From Paenibacillus sp. An7 (GTDB lineage: Bacteria > Bacillota > Bacilli > Paenibacillales > Paenibacillaceae): 64,000 bases of DNA. The notes under the pieces were generated by a model. That model had not been told where the DNA came from. It searched no databases and worked only from the letters and a program-made list of their open reading frames with translations. Where the stretch lies: contig NZ_WTWX01000001.1 in NCBI RefSeq assembly GCF_009870785.1, positions 516,065 to 580,064 of the forward strand, in the 5' to 3' direction. A program made the position numbers and the translations under genes. Each line of letters opens with the position of its first letter. The stretch's first letter is position 1. This document shows positions 49,741 to 57,625 of the stretch, piece after piece.

Positions 49741-51216
49741 CTAATTTCTTTTTTTGAAAAAGAAGCTTTTTTTCTTCATCGCGGGAACGATGTTCTTAAG
49801 TATGTCTGATATAGCTTCATCGACATCATCTTCTTGATCAAATGGGTCTATTTGTAGTGGCAAACTGTATACATATTTTGAATTTAAGTTTTTTCGCAAT
49901 CTTACTACCGTGCTTTTTCCGGCGAGAGGTACAACATAATTCCATTTTGCTTTCACAGCTGATTCATAACTTCGTGAGAATAAATAGAGATCTGACTGCT
50001 TCCACTCTGCTGCTCCTCCAACTACAATCGGTACATCACTTCGCTGCAGTTCTTCCATAGAATAGGGATGACGTTCACATCCTAGATCCAGAACAATATA
50101 TTGATAATTGCTATTTAAAAGCTGAAGAACCTCTTTCTTGCTTGTTCGGCGAAAATAGTGAACCCCTGATATTTCAAACATCCGCCGTTCTTCTGTTACG
50201 CCATCCTCTCCATGAGCTATCGAATCTATTCTCGAAAAAGCCGTAGCTCGCTGAGAAAATTCGATAATGGCTACCTTGCATTTTAATCTAGCCAGATAAT
50301 GAGCAATGGCTATGGAAGTATGAGTAACGCCGACGCCAGGTCCTGTGCCTATAACCGAGACAACACAAGTTCCGTGTGGAAACACCGCTCCTTGCTCTTG
50401 TATGCCAGGTAACGAGCGATGGGATAGTTTGAACATCTCTTCTCTAAGCTCTTCTACTGACTGATATCTGCTTCCTGGATCAGACCGAAGCAGTTTCCGG
50501 ATGATGGGAATATAAGGACGAAATGCCTCATGTCGAAGCAGTTGCTCTACGCCCGGTATCCATTCGCTGTGTGCTCCCCTTGTTATCAAATATAAGAATA
50601 ATGCTCCAAGACTATACAAATCGGACCTTACATCCGTCTGACCGCTGCCATACTGTTCAGGTGAGGCAAATCCAATGGTTCCGAGTTTCACTGTATCCTG
50701 CTGATGATTCTCCTTATAATTACGAGCAATCCCAAAATCGATAAGTCGAAGTTCTTCAGCCCCCGTGATCATGATGTTTCCCGGCTTCAAATCTCGATAT
50801 ATAATGGCCGGTGATCGGTGGTGCAAGTAATCAAGAACCTCCATTACCTCTTGGATCATCCGAATGATCTTGTCAAAGGGAAGTGTAAAATCATGTTTGC
50901 TAAGATATTCAGTGAGTGTTATTCCCTGGATATAATCCATCACTAGATAGGTATATCCGTTTGCATCGGGTTCAAAAAAATCTACAATCTGCGGCAAACG
51001 AGGGTGCTGAAGTTCAATCAGCATCTCAGCTTCTGTAACTACATTCCCTTGATATCCCGGATGCGCCATGCTTTCTTTGATTGCCCATTTCTTACCGGGT
51101 AGCCTTAAATCTTCTGCCATATATACATGACTCATTCCACCAGAACCGATACTCCTGACAATCTGGTATCTCCCTCCGAGGATAGAACCTCTTTCTAAAC
51201 GCGAAGGAAATCGCAT
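49741..51216 (-). CDS. Ser/Thr protein kinase fused to a MinD/TadZ-like domain
   Basis: A 491-residue fusion. The Hanks-type kinase (about 15-265) has G-loop GSGGMS, Lys47 in AIKE, catalytic YRDLKPGN with Asp142 and Asn147, DFG Asp160 in LIDFGIAR and GFASPEQYG. After a short linker comes a ParA/MinD-like domain (about 283-480) with VVSVIGTGPGVGVTHTSIAI (P-loop lysines missing), VAIIEFS, YIVLDLG and VVGGAAEWK. There is no membrane segment or PASTA domain. ATG 51216 has AAGGAGG 5 bases upstream. It is first in the Tad-like operon and may phosphorylate its components. Confidence 0.88.
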   Translation of the reverse strand: MRFPSRLERGSILGGRYQIVRSIGSGGMSHVYMAEDLRLPGKKWAIKESMAHPGYQGNVVTEAEMLIELQHPRLPQIVDFFEPDANGYTYLVMDYIQGITLTEYLSKHDFTLPFDKIIRMIQEVMEVLDYLHHRSPAIIYRDLKPGNIMITGAEELRLIDFGIARNYKENHQQDTVKLGTIGFASPEQYGSGQTDVRSDLYSLGALFLYLITRGAHSEWIPGVEQLLRHEAFRPYIPIIRKLLRSDPGSRYQSVEELREEMFKLSHRSLPGIQEQGAVFPHGTCVVSVIGTGPGVGVTHTSIAIAHYLARLKCKVAIIEFSQRATAFSRIDSIAHGEDGVTEERRMFEISGVHYFRRTSKKEVLQLLNSNYQYIVLDLGCERHPYSMEELQRSDVPIVVGGAAEWKQSDLYLFSRSYESAVKAKWNYVVPLAGKSTVVRLRKNLNSKYVYSLPLQIDPFDQEDDVDEAISDILKNIVPAMKKKSFFFKKRN

Positions 51217-51236
51217 GATGACCTCCTTATGTACAT

Positions 51237-51312
51237 AAAAAAAGAGAAAGCCCCCTATTGCTGAATTTGCAATCAATACTTGCAAATCCATACAACAGGG
51301 ATGCTTTCCCTC
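51237..51312 (-). terminator. Leader terminator/attenuator of the Tad-like operon
   Basis: On the minus strand the segment GGGAAAGCATCCCTGTTG (51310-51293) pairs with CAATAGGGGGCTTTCTC (51260-51244), with wobbles and one mismatch, around an inner 7-bp stem (51286-51280 with 51272-51266). Seven T follow at 51243-51237. It lies between the predicted promoter and the kinase start, so transcription must pass it; it may also end transcripts from the upstream methyltransferase. Confidence 0.75.
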
Positions 51313-51340
51313 ATTTATCGTACTGGTTAATTTTGGATTC

Positions 51341-51370
51341 ATTATATGACAGAAATGAACCAAATGTAAA
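51341..51370 (-). promoter_or_regulatory. Sigma-A promoter candidate of the Tad-like operon
   Basis: TTTACA (51370-51365), 18-base spacer, TATAAT (51346-51341) on the minus strand, about 115 bases before the kinase ATG and just upstream of the leader terminator. Confidence 0.55.
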
Positions 51371-51455
51371 GCACTTTTTAAATTGTTTTAAAATGTTCTT
51401 TTATAAGGTAAAAGGCATATGTTTATATAGACATAGACATGTCCTTTACCATCGT

Positions 51456-52505
51456 TTAATACTTAATCATATATAACGTAATCTCGTCCCGATTGTGAAA
51501 TAGCTGCTTAGCACGCTGAATCTGCATTCGAGAATCTTCAAACATTTGGGTTACTTCCTTAATCAGCGCCATTGGTTTTTTATGCATTAGCTTTACAGTG
51601 ACGACAGCGGTACCGCCAGGTCTTAAGCTGTAAAGTAAATCGGTAACTAATCTCGCCATCAGTTTGGGACTCCAGCTCATATCACATACAAGAAGATCAA
51701 ATTCATTTTCCTTAAATTTTACATCTCCCGCATTTTTAGATACATATTTAAGATTAGGATTCTTAAGAAGAACGGGATTCATTTTGGCAGGATCAACTGC
51801 GGTAACCTTAAGCCCTCTTTCCAGCAAGAAGGAAGTCCATCCCCCTGGTGCTGCACCGATATCTACTGCATGATGAAACGATGAGAAAGGAATCCCTAAT
51901 GTCTTTTCAGCCTCAAGCAGTTTAAATTTAGCTCTTGAGATCTGTCCCTCTTCCTTTTGAAAACGAACTGCTCCTCCATTCCAGTCCGACAGGTTATCTG
52001 CCGCACAGGACACACCTGCATACAAACGTTCCTCTGTAAGATATACAGATACGATAAGGTCCGCATCCTGCACCACGTGCTGCGCAGGGAGAAGTTCAAT
52101 GCCTTGTAAGATATGCTGTTTAAATGCACCGGAAGTTCCTTCGTAATGGCTCTGTTCTGTTTTTCTTACCTGCAGACTGAATGTGCCTTCTTGCAGTGCA
52201 CTATGATTCAGTAAAAACCGAAATAACTGATCATATGCATGGTCTTGATCGGCTAGTCCCACTTCAAAGTGAATAGGGAATAAATGCCTCAGAAAAATGG
52301 GAGGCGTGTGGTACAGAAGCTCTGTAACTTCTCCCTGAGGTGCTGACAAAGTAGCTAAAAACACTTCACCAGAGACAAGCATTGTACTTTTTACGGTTCC
52401 AAACATTCTCCGAAGTTCTTCTTGTGCATAAGGAGCAAATCCATGGTTTGCTGTACATATAAAACGGGTTGTGATTCCTTCTGCCGTCTGTTCTTGATTA
52501 CTCAA
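51456..52505 (-). CDS. RlmM/RrmJ-like SAM-dependent RNA methyltransferase
   Basis: A 349-residue protein with an N-terminal THUMP-like region and a C-terminal FtsJ/RrmJ-type methyltransferase domain: VDIGAAPGGWTSFLLERG (213-230), CDMSW, a late VTVKLMHK and ITLYMIKY, consistent with the K-D-K-E family. It probably 2'-O-methylates 23S rRNA, as RlmM does at C2498, but the target is inferred. It follows the ABC ATPase by 6 bases. Confidence 0.8.
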   Translation of the reverse strand: MSNQEQTAEGITTRFICTANHGFAPYAQEELRRMFGTVKSTMLVSGEVFLATLSAPQGEVTELLYHTPPIFLRHLFPIHFEVGLADQDHAYDQLFRFLLNHSALQEGTFSLQVRKTEQSHYEGTSGAFKQHILQGIELLPAQHVVQDADLIVSVYLTEERLYAGVSCAADNLSDWNGGAVRFQKEEGQISRAKFKLLEAEKTLGIPFSSFHHAVDIGAAPGGWTSFLLERGLKVTAVDPAKMNPVLLKNPNLKYVSKNAGDVKFKENEFDLLVCDMSWSPKLMARLVTDLLYSLRPGGTAVVTVKLMHKKPMALIKEVTQMFEDSRMQIQRAKQLFHNRDEITLYMIKY

Positions 52506-52511
52506 TTCTTA

Positions 52512-53285
52512 TTAACCTCCACTGCATACTCGTATCCAAGGGCGTTCATGAAACCAATCCAGCTCCACAGAAATTCCGTACGTTTCCATTATTGTTTCTT
52601 TTGTTAGTACTTCTTTTTTAGGACCCGCCGCAGCGACCTTCCCATCTTTGATAAGCGCAATATGAGTAAATAAGGGCATAATCTCTTCAATATGATGCGT
52701 TACATACACAATCGCAATATCTTGCTTTCTTAGATTATCTACGGCCTGTAACATATTCTCCCGTTCGTAGAGATCTAGACCAGCGCAGGGCTCGTCCATA
52801 ATCAGCAATTTTGGGCGGGCCATAAGCGACCTGGCCAGGAGCACCTTTTTACGTTCCCCTTGTGATAACGTTCCAAAAGGCTGCTGTGCCAAATGGGCAA
52901 ATCCGATATCCGCAAGTTTGGCATGCGCTTCTTCTTTTACTTCATCCGGGATGTGCTGATAGAAACGCAAAAAAGCGTAAGCTCCGGTAGCGACTACTTC
53001 CCATACTGGATCTTTTAACGCCAGCTTTTCTATCAATGTTTGACTAATGTAGCCGATTTCTTTACGGACTTCACGGACATCACATTCTCCATAGGTATAG
53101 TCAAGTACATTCACTTTCCCTTTCGTAGGGAACAAGTAACCCATCATCATTTCAAGAATGGTCGTTTTTCCGCTTCCGTTTCTTCCTAAAATGACCCAGT
53201 TTTCATTTATACCCATTTGAATGTTTACATCATCTAGTATAAGCTTGTCTCCGCGCTGAAGTGATACATTTTGCATCTCAATCAT
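52512..53285 (-). CDS. ModF/YlmA-like ABC ATPase
   Basis: A 257-residue ATPase with LGRNGSGKTTILEMM (Walker A), LSQGERKKVLLARSLM (signature), LLIMDEPCAGLD (Walker B) and VTHHIEEIMP (H-loop). No permease is adjacent. Such ModF/YlmA-type single ATPases have no proven transport partner; relatives are known mainly by similarity. Its ATG overlaps the thioredoxin-like stop (ATGA), so it is translationally coupled, with GGAGGG upstream. Confidence 0.85.
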   Translation of the reverse strand: MIEMQNVSLQRGDKLILDDVNIQMGINENWVILGRNGSGKTTILEMMMGYLFPTKGKVNVLDYTYGECDVREVRKEIGYISQTLIEKLALKDPVWEVVATGAYAFLRFYQHIPDEVKEEAHAKLADIGFAHLAQQPFGTLSQGERKKVLLARSLMARPKLLIMDEPCAGLDLYERENMLQAVDNLRKQDIAIVYVTHHIEEIMPLFTHIALIKDGKVAAAGPKKEVLTKETIMETYGISVELDWFHERPWIRVCSGG

Positions 53286-53599
53286 GAAGATACCACCCTC
53301 CTGATTTGATTCAACAAATGCTGAGCCGATTCCATTTTATAAATGTGAGTCGGAAGCTGCTTTTCTCCGCTAAACAATAGTAAAGCAGGTACACTCGTAA
53401 TCTGATATTGCTGAACCACGTTCTTTATATCTGCTATATTTGCTTCATAGAGGATCCCTTCTGGCAAGAGATACTCTGCCACTTCAAGCATCCGCAAACC
53501 CGCCTGACAAGTGCCACATAAAGGAGTATACACATACAGAGCAAAGGCTTTCCCTTCCCATGCCATTCGCAAAATTTCATTCTGTTCAATAGGTTTCAT
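53282..53599 (-). CDS. Thioredoxin-like protein
   Basis: A 105-residue thioredoxin-fold protein with active-site CGTC (Cys28, Cys31) in YTPLCGTCQAG and the cis-proline in TSVPALLLFSG. No signal peptide, so it is cytoplasmic. It overlaps its neighbours on both sides by ATGA (receiver-like gene before, ABC gene after). Confidence 0.9.
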   Translation of the reverse strand: MKPIEQNEILRMAWEGKAFALYVYTPLCGTCQAGLRMLEVAEYLLPEGILYEANIADIKNVVQQYQITSVPALLLFSGEKQLPTHIYKMESAQHLLNQIRRVVSS

Positions 53600-53940
53600 T
53601 GTTTGGTTCTCGATGTTTGCGCAATTTGTTCAAGCAGCTCCTGCGGCATAGGGCCATTATGAACTTCGGTACGGTCTGGCTTATTCATGTATAGTAATTC
53701 ATACATTGCTCTTCGTCCAGCATCACTTGAAGTATGCAAATAAATTACATTCGGATACATCTGCTTATTCACGATAAATGAAGCAATATCAAGACCCGTT
53801 GGATTTCCATAACCTAGATCATAATCCAAGGATAAAATATTTACATCATATTCAATAAGAAGCAGCTTACACTCTTCTACATCCCTTGCAAGGGTAAATC
53901 CACGCGGACACGTTCGATAATCATCCAGAAATAAGTTCAT
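53596..53940 (-). CDS. Small receiver-like protein (cyclic-phosphate processing receiver type)
   Basis: A 114-residue single domain starting MNLFLDDYRTCPRGF with Asp6-Asp7, Asp39 in LSLDYDLG and a late HTSSDAGRRAM, the layout of a stand-alone receiver-like domain predicted to process cyclic phosphates in RNA (PF20274-type). It lacks an output domain. It is coupled to the thioredoxin-like gene by an ATGA overlap and follows nfo by 27 bases. Confidence 0.72.
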   Translation of the reverse strand: MNLFLDDYRTCPRGFTLARDVEECKLLLIEYDVNILSLDYDLGYGNPTGLDIASFIVNKQMYPNVIYLHTSSDAGRRAMYELLYMNKPDRTEVHNGPMPQELLEQIAQTSRTKQ

Positions 53941-53967
53941 TCTCCCCTCACCTTTCTAAAACAGCTT

Positions 53968-54828
53968 TCAAGTTAACCAAGTTCGAATTAACTCTATGTC
54001 TTCCTGATGAGTTCCATCTTCACCTGTTTCCGTTTCCAGTACCCATATCGAGCCCTTCACGTCTTTTTGCTGTAACAGCCAGGTAAGTCCTTTCTCCCCT
54101 ATATATCCTTTACCCACTCGTTCATGGCGGTCTTTATTAGAACGATATCCATACTTCGAGTCATTCACATGAATGGCAACAAGCGCATCAAAATAACCTA
54201 GACTTTGTCCCTTTTCAAGCAGTTCTAGATCTTCTGCACCGTTCCAAAACCCGCTCGCATAGGCATGACAAGTATCTAAACAAAAACCAATCAATTCAGC
54301 GTAGCGGGACAAGTTACGTATTTGCACCATTTCTTCGATCGTCGTGCCCATAGGCCCATGATCCCCTGCTTGATTTTCGATTAAAATTTTAGATTCGCCT
54401 TCCCAGCCTGTTAGAACATCGTCTAAAAACTGAATAATATGACGATACCCAGCAAGCGGATCACTGATCTTTACATGACCAAAATGAACGACAACACCCG
54501 CTGAACCACAAGCTTCCGCTATGTGCAGATCATTTTGTAAAGAAGCTACCATTCCTTGATATTGACTATTCCCTTTGATAGGACCCAGAGCCGGATTTGT
54601 AGGATAGGGAGAGTGGGCGATAGATCGAAGCCCATGTTTTATACAGAAAGCTTTGCAACGCATTGCTTCTGCCATATCCAAATTTTTCACACGAAGTCCT
54701 CGAGGATTTTTCGGAAAGTACTGAAAAGCATTGGCTCCCATATCAAATGCTCTTTGAGCTGCTTTCGAATAACCCCCACGAGTACTTACATGACTACCTA
54801 TATATAAGTTAGGGTTCAATGCTGACAC
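53968..54828 (-). CDS. nfo: Endonuclease IV-like AP endonuclease
   Basis: A 286-residue TIM-barrel of the endonuclease IV family: LYIGSHVSTRGGYSKA, FQYFPKNPRGL, VVHFGHV, ILIENQAGDHGPMG, FCLDTCHAYASG, IHVNDSKYGYRSNKDRHERVGKG and ETETG provide the zinc ligands. It cleaves abasic sites left by glycosylases. The start is uncertain: GTG 54828 or TTG 54819, both overlapping the end of the fpg-like gene; no ribosome binding site decides it. With the upstream glycosylase it makes a base-excision repair pair. Confidence 0.92.
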   Translation of the reverse strand: MSALNPNLYIGSHVSTRGGYSKAAQRAFDMGANAFQYFPKNPRGLRVKNLDMAEAMRCKAFCIKHGLRSIAHSPYPTNPALGPIKGNSQYQGMVASLQNDLHIAEACGSAGVVVHFGHVKISDPLAGYRHIIQFLDDVLTGWEGESKILIENQAGDHGPMGTTIEEMVQIRNLSRYAELIGFCLDTCHAYASGFWNGAEDLELLEKGQSLGYFDALVAIHVNDSKYGYRSNKDRHERVGKGYIGEKGLTWLLQQKDVKGSIWVLETETGEDGTHQEDIELIRTWLT

Positions 54829-55634
54829 ACGGGGCAGAAAAAGGCTTTCTTCCCGGTAATCTCCACTTTATTAATGATCCCCTCATTACATCTCGTGCAG
54901 GTCTCTCCCTCTCGGTCGTAGATACGGCACTGTTCATCATACTTTCCTGTCAAGTCGTCACCTGCATACAGCGGCATTTCCATGTAACCCCCGCCTGCAG
55001 TCGCTTCCCGCAGCACAGATTGGATCGCATGATAGAGTCTTGATAAAGCATCCTCATTAAGAAGAACATCTTGGATTTTCGTATCAGGTCTTAGACTGGC
55101 AGCATAGGCGATTTCATCGGAATAACAGTTCCCAATTCCAGCAATGACACGCTGATTCACAAGAGTTGTTTTGATCGTACCTCTTCTACCTTTTAATCGT
55201 TCTTTGAACTTTTCTAACGTAAAACGATAGTCAAGAGGTTCTGGTCCAAGATCAGACATGAGCTCATCCGTCTCTTTAGCACTCAATAAGTGAAGATAAC
55301 CGAGTCTCAGACCGATAAAATAAAGAACGATTTCACCAAATTCAATCTCGACTTGAGTTGACCGTTTCGGACGCTCTTGTTCTGTTCCGATATAAAGTAT
55401 GCCTCCAAGCATGAGATGCAGTACAAGTCTTTTACCCGTACTCATATGAAAAATCAAATGTTTACCTCTGCGCTCGATATAAACAATGCGTTCATTTACA
55501 AGTTCTTTTTCAAAAACTTCTGGAGTTACATTTATTGATTTTTCTCGGCTAACGGTAACGTTCGTAATGGATTGATCCAGTATTCGTTCCGATAATAACT
55601 TTCGGTAGTTCTCCATCTCCGGTAATTCCGGCAT
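54816..55634 (-). CDS. Fpg/Nei-family DNA glycosylase
   Basis: A 272-residue glycosylase starting MPELPEMENY with the catalytic Pro2-Glu3, Lys58 in ERRGKHLIFHM, the H2TH region RVIAGIGNCYSDEIAYAAS and a C-terminal zinc finger with CTRC and CPVCQH. It removes oxidised bases. In the finger the usual R-T/S-x-x-CP segment reads GKKAFFCP, a common variation in Nei-like members, so I do not call it mutM outright. It overlaps nfo and is preceded by GGAAGAGG. Confidence 0.9.
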   Translation of the reverse strand: MPELPEMENYRKLLSERILDQSITNVTVSREKSINVTPEVFEKELVNERIVYIERRGKHLIFHMSTGKRLVLHLMLGGILYIGTEQERPKRSTQVEIEFGEIVLYFIGLRLGYLHLLSAKETDELMSDLGPEPLDYRFTLEKFKERLKGRRGTIKTTLVNQRVIAGIGNCYSDEIAYAASLRPDTKIQDVLLNEDALSRLYHAIQSVLREATAGGGYMEMPLYAGDDLTGKYDEQCRIYDREGETCTRCNEGIINKVEITGKKAFFCPVCQH

Positions 55635-55687
55635 ATGAACCTCTTCCTTCCCTTGATGCTATATAAATAGTTTATTCTATGTTCTAG

Positions 55688-56470
55688 TTAGATGGTGGTT
55701 ATCAAATTATGAAGATTTTTATGAATTTCATTTGGTTTAATGCCTGTCGCGCGCATATGAGTCTCTAGGTTAGCTTCCGTCGTCACTCCGGTTAGTACAA
55801 GAATGGAACGACATCCAGCCGCTTCTCCAGCAGCAATATCAGTTCGCATATTGTCTCCTATCACTGCAACCTCGCTAGCAGGAAGACCAAGACGATCAAT
55901 GGCATGCTTCATTAGAATGCTGGAAGGTTTTCCGATCACGACAGGTTTCACACCCGATGCGGCTTCAATAGCCGCTCCCAGAGTTCCTGCGCCCGGTGTC
56001 AGACCATCGTCTGCTGGCAGCTGTAGATCAGGGTTAGTTAAAATGAATTTGGCCCCTCCCATAATCCAGCGAAGCGCTTTTGTCAACTTTTCATATGTAA
56101 ATTCACGGTCAATACCCTGAATTACGTACTCTGGTGATTCTTCGGTAATATGAAGTCCTGCAGAGATTAGTGCTTGCTCCAGTCCATCTTCACCAATAAA
56201 TGCAACCTTGGCACCAGGTGATTCAGAAGCTACATATTCAGCTGCTGCCACCGCAGATGTACACACTTCTTCTCCAGCGGCCTCTATTCCAAGAGATCTT
56301 AAATGTTCTGCTACTCCTTCAGGTGTTCTTGATGAATTATTCGTTACATATAGGTAAGGTATGTTGGAGTTTTTTAAATGCTGAATTAGCAAATCTGCTC
56401 CATCAATACGATGTTTTCCGTGATAGATTGTTCCGTCTAAGTCTAACAAGTAAGCTTTAGGTGAATTCAT
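55688..56470 (-). CDS. NagD/AraL-type HAD phosphatase
   Basis: About 260 residues of HAD subfamily IIA. Motif I LLDLDGTIYHG (Asp10, Asp12), YVTNNSSRTPEGVAE, TNPDLQLPADDGLTPGAGT, IGKPSS and VIGDNMRTDIAAGEAAG match NagD/AraL-type sugar phosphatases. The product would dephosphorylate small phosphometabolites; the substrate is unknown. ATG 56470 is chosen because AAAGGAG lies 10 bases upstream; the longer frame adds 48 unlikely residues. Confidence 0.9.
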   Translation of the reverse strand: MNSPKAYLLDLDGTIYHGKHRIDGADLLIQHLKNSNIPYLYVTNNSSRTPEGVAEHLRSLGIEAAGEEVCTSAVAAAEYVASESPGAKVAFIGEDGLEQALISAGLHITEESPEYVIQGIDREFTYEKLTKALRWIMGGAKFILTNPDLQLPADDGLTPGAGTLGAAIEAASGVKPVVIGKPSSILMKHAIDRLGLPASEVAVIGDNMRTDIAAGEAAGCRSILVLTGVTTEANLETHMRATGIKPNEIHKNLHNLITTI

Positions 56471-56625
56471 AGCTGTAGTACTCCTTTCAAAAGACAAGTT
56501 CCTATTCTTATATAAATAAGCATTATGCCCATCGTACAATCTTTTTAAGAGGATTGCAAAGCAGAAATAACACACAATTGCATGTCTTATTTTGCCAGTG
56601 TGACTTGTTTCCAAGCCTTATAAAA

Positions 56626-57543
56626 TCAGATTTGGATTAACTCATGTTCCATAGCAAGTCTTGTATTTGGAAATACCGACTGTGCCTCCAAGAGCAGTGG
56701 CTCGAGATGTTCTGCATCTTTGTATCTTGAGCTGAAATGAGTCAAAATGAGACTGCTTGCACCCGCTTCTTTTGCCGCCTCAGCAGCTTGAAGGGCTGTA
56801 CTATGATAATATTCGTGGGCTGTAGACGCAAGTTCATGCAAGAAAGTAGCTTCATGGACAACGACATCAGCACCTGCCGATAAAGGTACCACATTTGGGG
56901 TAGGTCTTGTATCGCCTAGAATAGTAATGACTTTACCTGGTTTCGGTGAGCCAAGTACATCTTTCGGATGAACGATAACACCATTTTCAAGTTCGATGCT
57001 TTCGCCGCGTTTGAGTCTTCCAAAAAGAGGACCCGGTTTGAGCCCGTGCACAGCAAGTTTCGAAGGATCAATGCTTCCAGGACGATCCTTTTCCATAATT
57101 CGGTAGCCATAACTATCAATTCGATGCTCAAGTAACGCCGACTCAACTACAAAATTATCATCTTCAAAAATAATGCCGCCCTCATGTTCCACAATGTTCA
57201 GCTCATAATTCACACGGGACTGACTTAACGCAAGTGAAGTCTCCACGTATTTACGAATCCCCGGGGGGCCATAGATCGTAAGCGGTGTTACACCGCCTTG
57301 GTAGGCTCTGCTTGACAATAAGCCAGGTAAACCAAAGATATGATCACCGTGTAAATGAGTAATAAAGATTTTTTCAAGCTTACTCAGTTTAAGGGGTGAT
57401 TTCAAAAATTGATGCTGTGTGCCTTCCCCGCAGTCAAACAGCCACATCGACCGGCGCTCCTCCATCAGACGCAGTGCAATCGAAGTTACGTTGCGCTGTA
57501 GCGACGGTACGCCTGCATTTGTTCCTAAAAAATATAATTCCAT
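56626..57543 (-). CDS. rnz: Ribonuclease Z
   Basis: A 305-residue metallo-beta-lactamase-fold nuclease with THLHGDHIFGLPGLLSSR (62-79), the ILGDTRPTPN aspartate and LILTHFSSRY near the C-terminus, plus a flexible-arm region around 155-180. It trims tRNA 3' ends. ATG 57543 has GAGGTG upstream. It follows metH, separated by a terminator. Confidence 0.95.
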   Translation of the reverse strand: MELYFLGTNAGVPSLQRNVTSIALRLMEERRSMWLFDCGEGTQHQFLKSPLKLSKLEKIFITHLHGDHIFGLPGLLSSRAYQGGVTPLTIYGPPGIRKYVETSLALSQSRVNYELNIVEHEGGIIFEDDNFVVESALLEHRIDSYGYRIMEKDRPGSIDPSKLAVHGLKPGPLFGRLKRGESIELENGVIVHPKDVLGSPKPGKVITILGDTRPTPNVVPLSAGADVVVHEATFLHELASTAHEYYHSTALQAAEAAKEAGASSLILTHFSSRYKDAEHLEPLLLEAQSVFPNTRLAMEHELIQI

Positions 57544-57573
57544 AATATTACACCTCATCTTACTCTATGAATG

Positions 57574-57605
57574 ATAAAAATCCCCCGATTTAGGATCGGA
57601 GGATT
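57574..57605 (-). terminator. Terminator of metH
   Basis: An 11-bp stem with one G-T pair (57605-57595 with 57589-57579, loop of five) followed by five T on the minus strand, 20 bases after the metH stop. Confidence 0.85.
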
Positions 57606-57625
57606 CCTTACTTTGTTCTACATTT

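Noticed and set aside
51217..51340. Cyclic-di-GMP riboswitch in the Tad-like leader
   Set aside because: Only a terminator hairpin is seen; the conserved class I motifs are absent and there is too little sequence for an aptamer.
51216..51363. N-terminal extension of the kinase gene
   Set aside because: The extra 49 residues overlap the leader terminator, whereas ATG 51216 has a perfect ribosome binding site.
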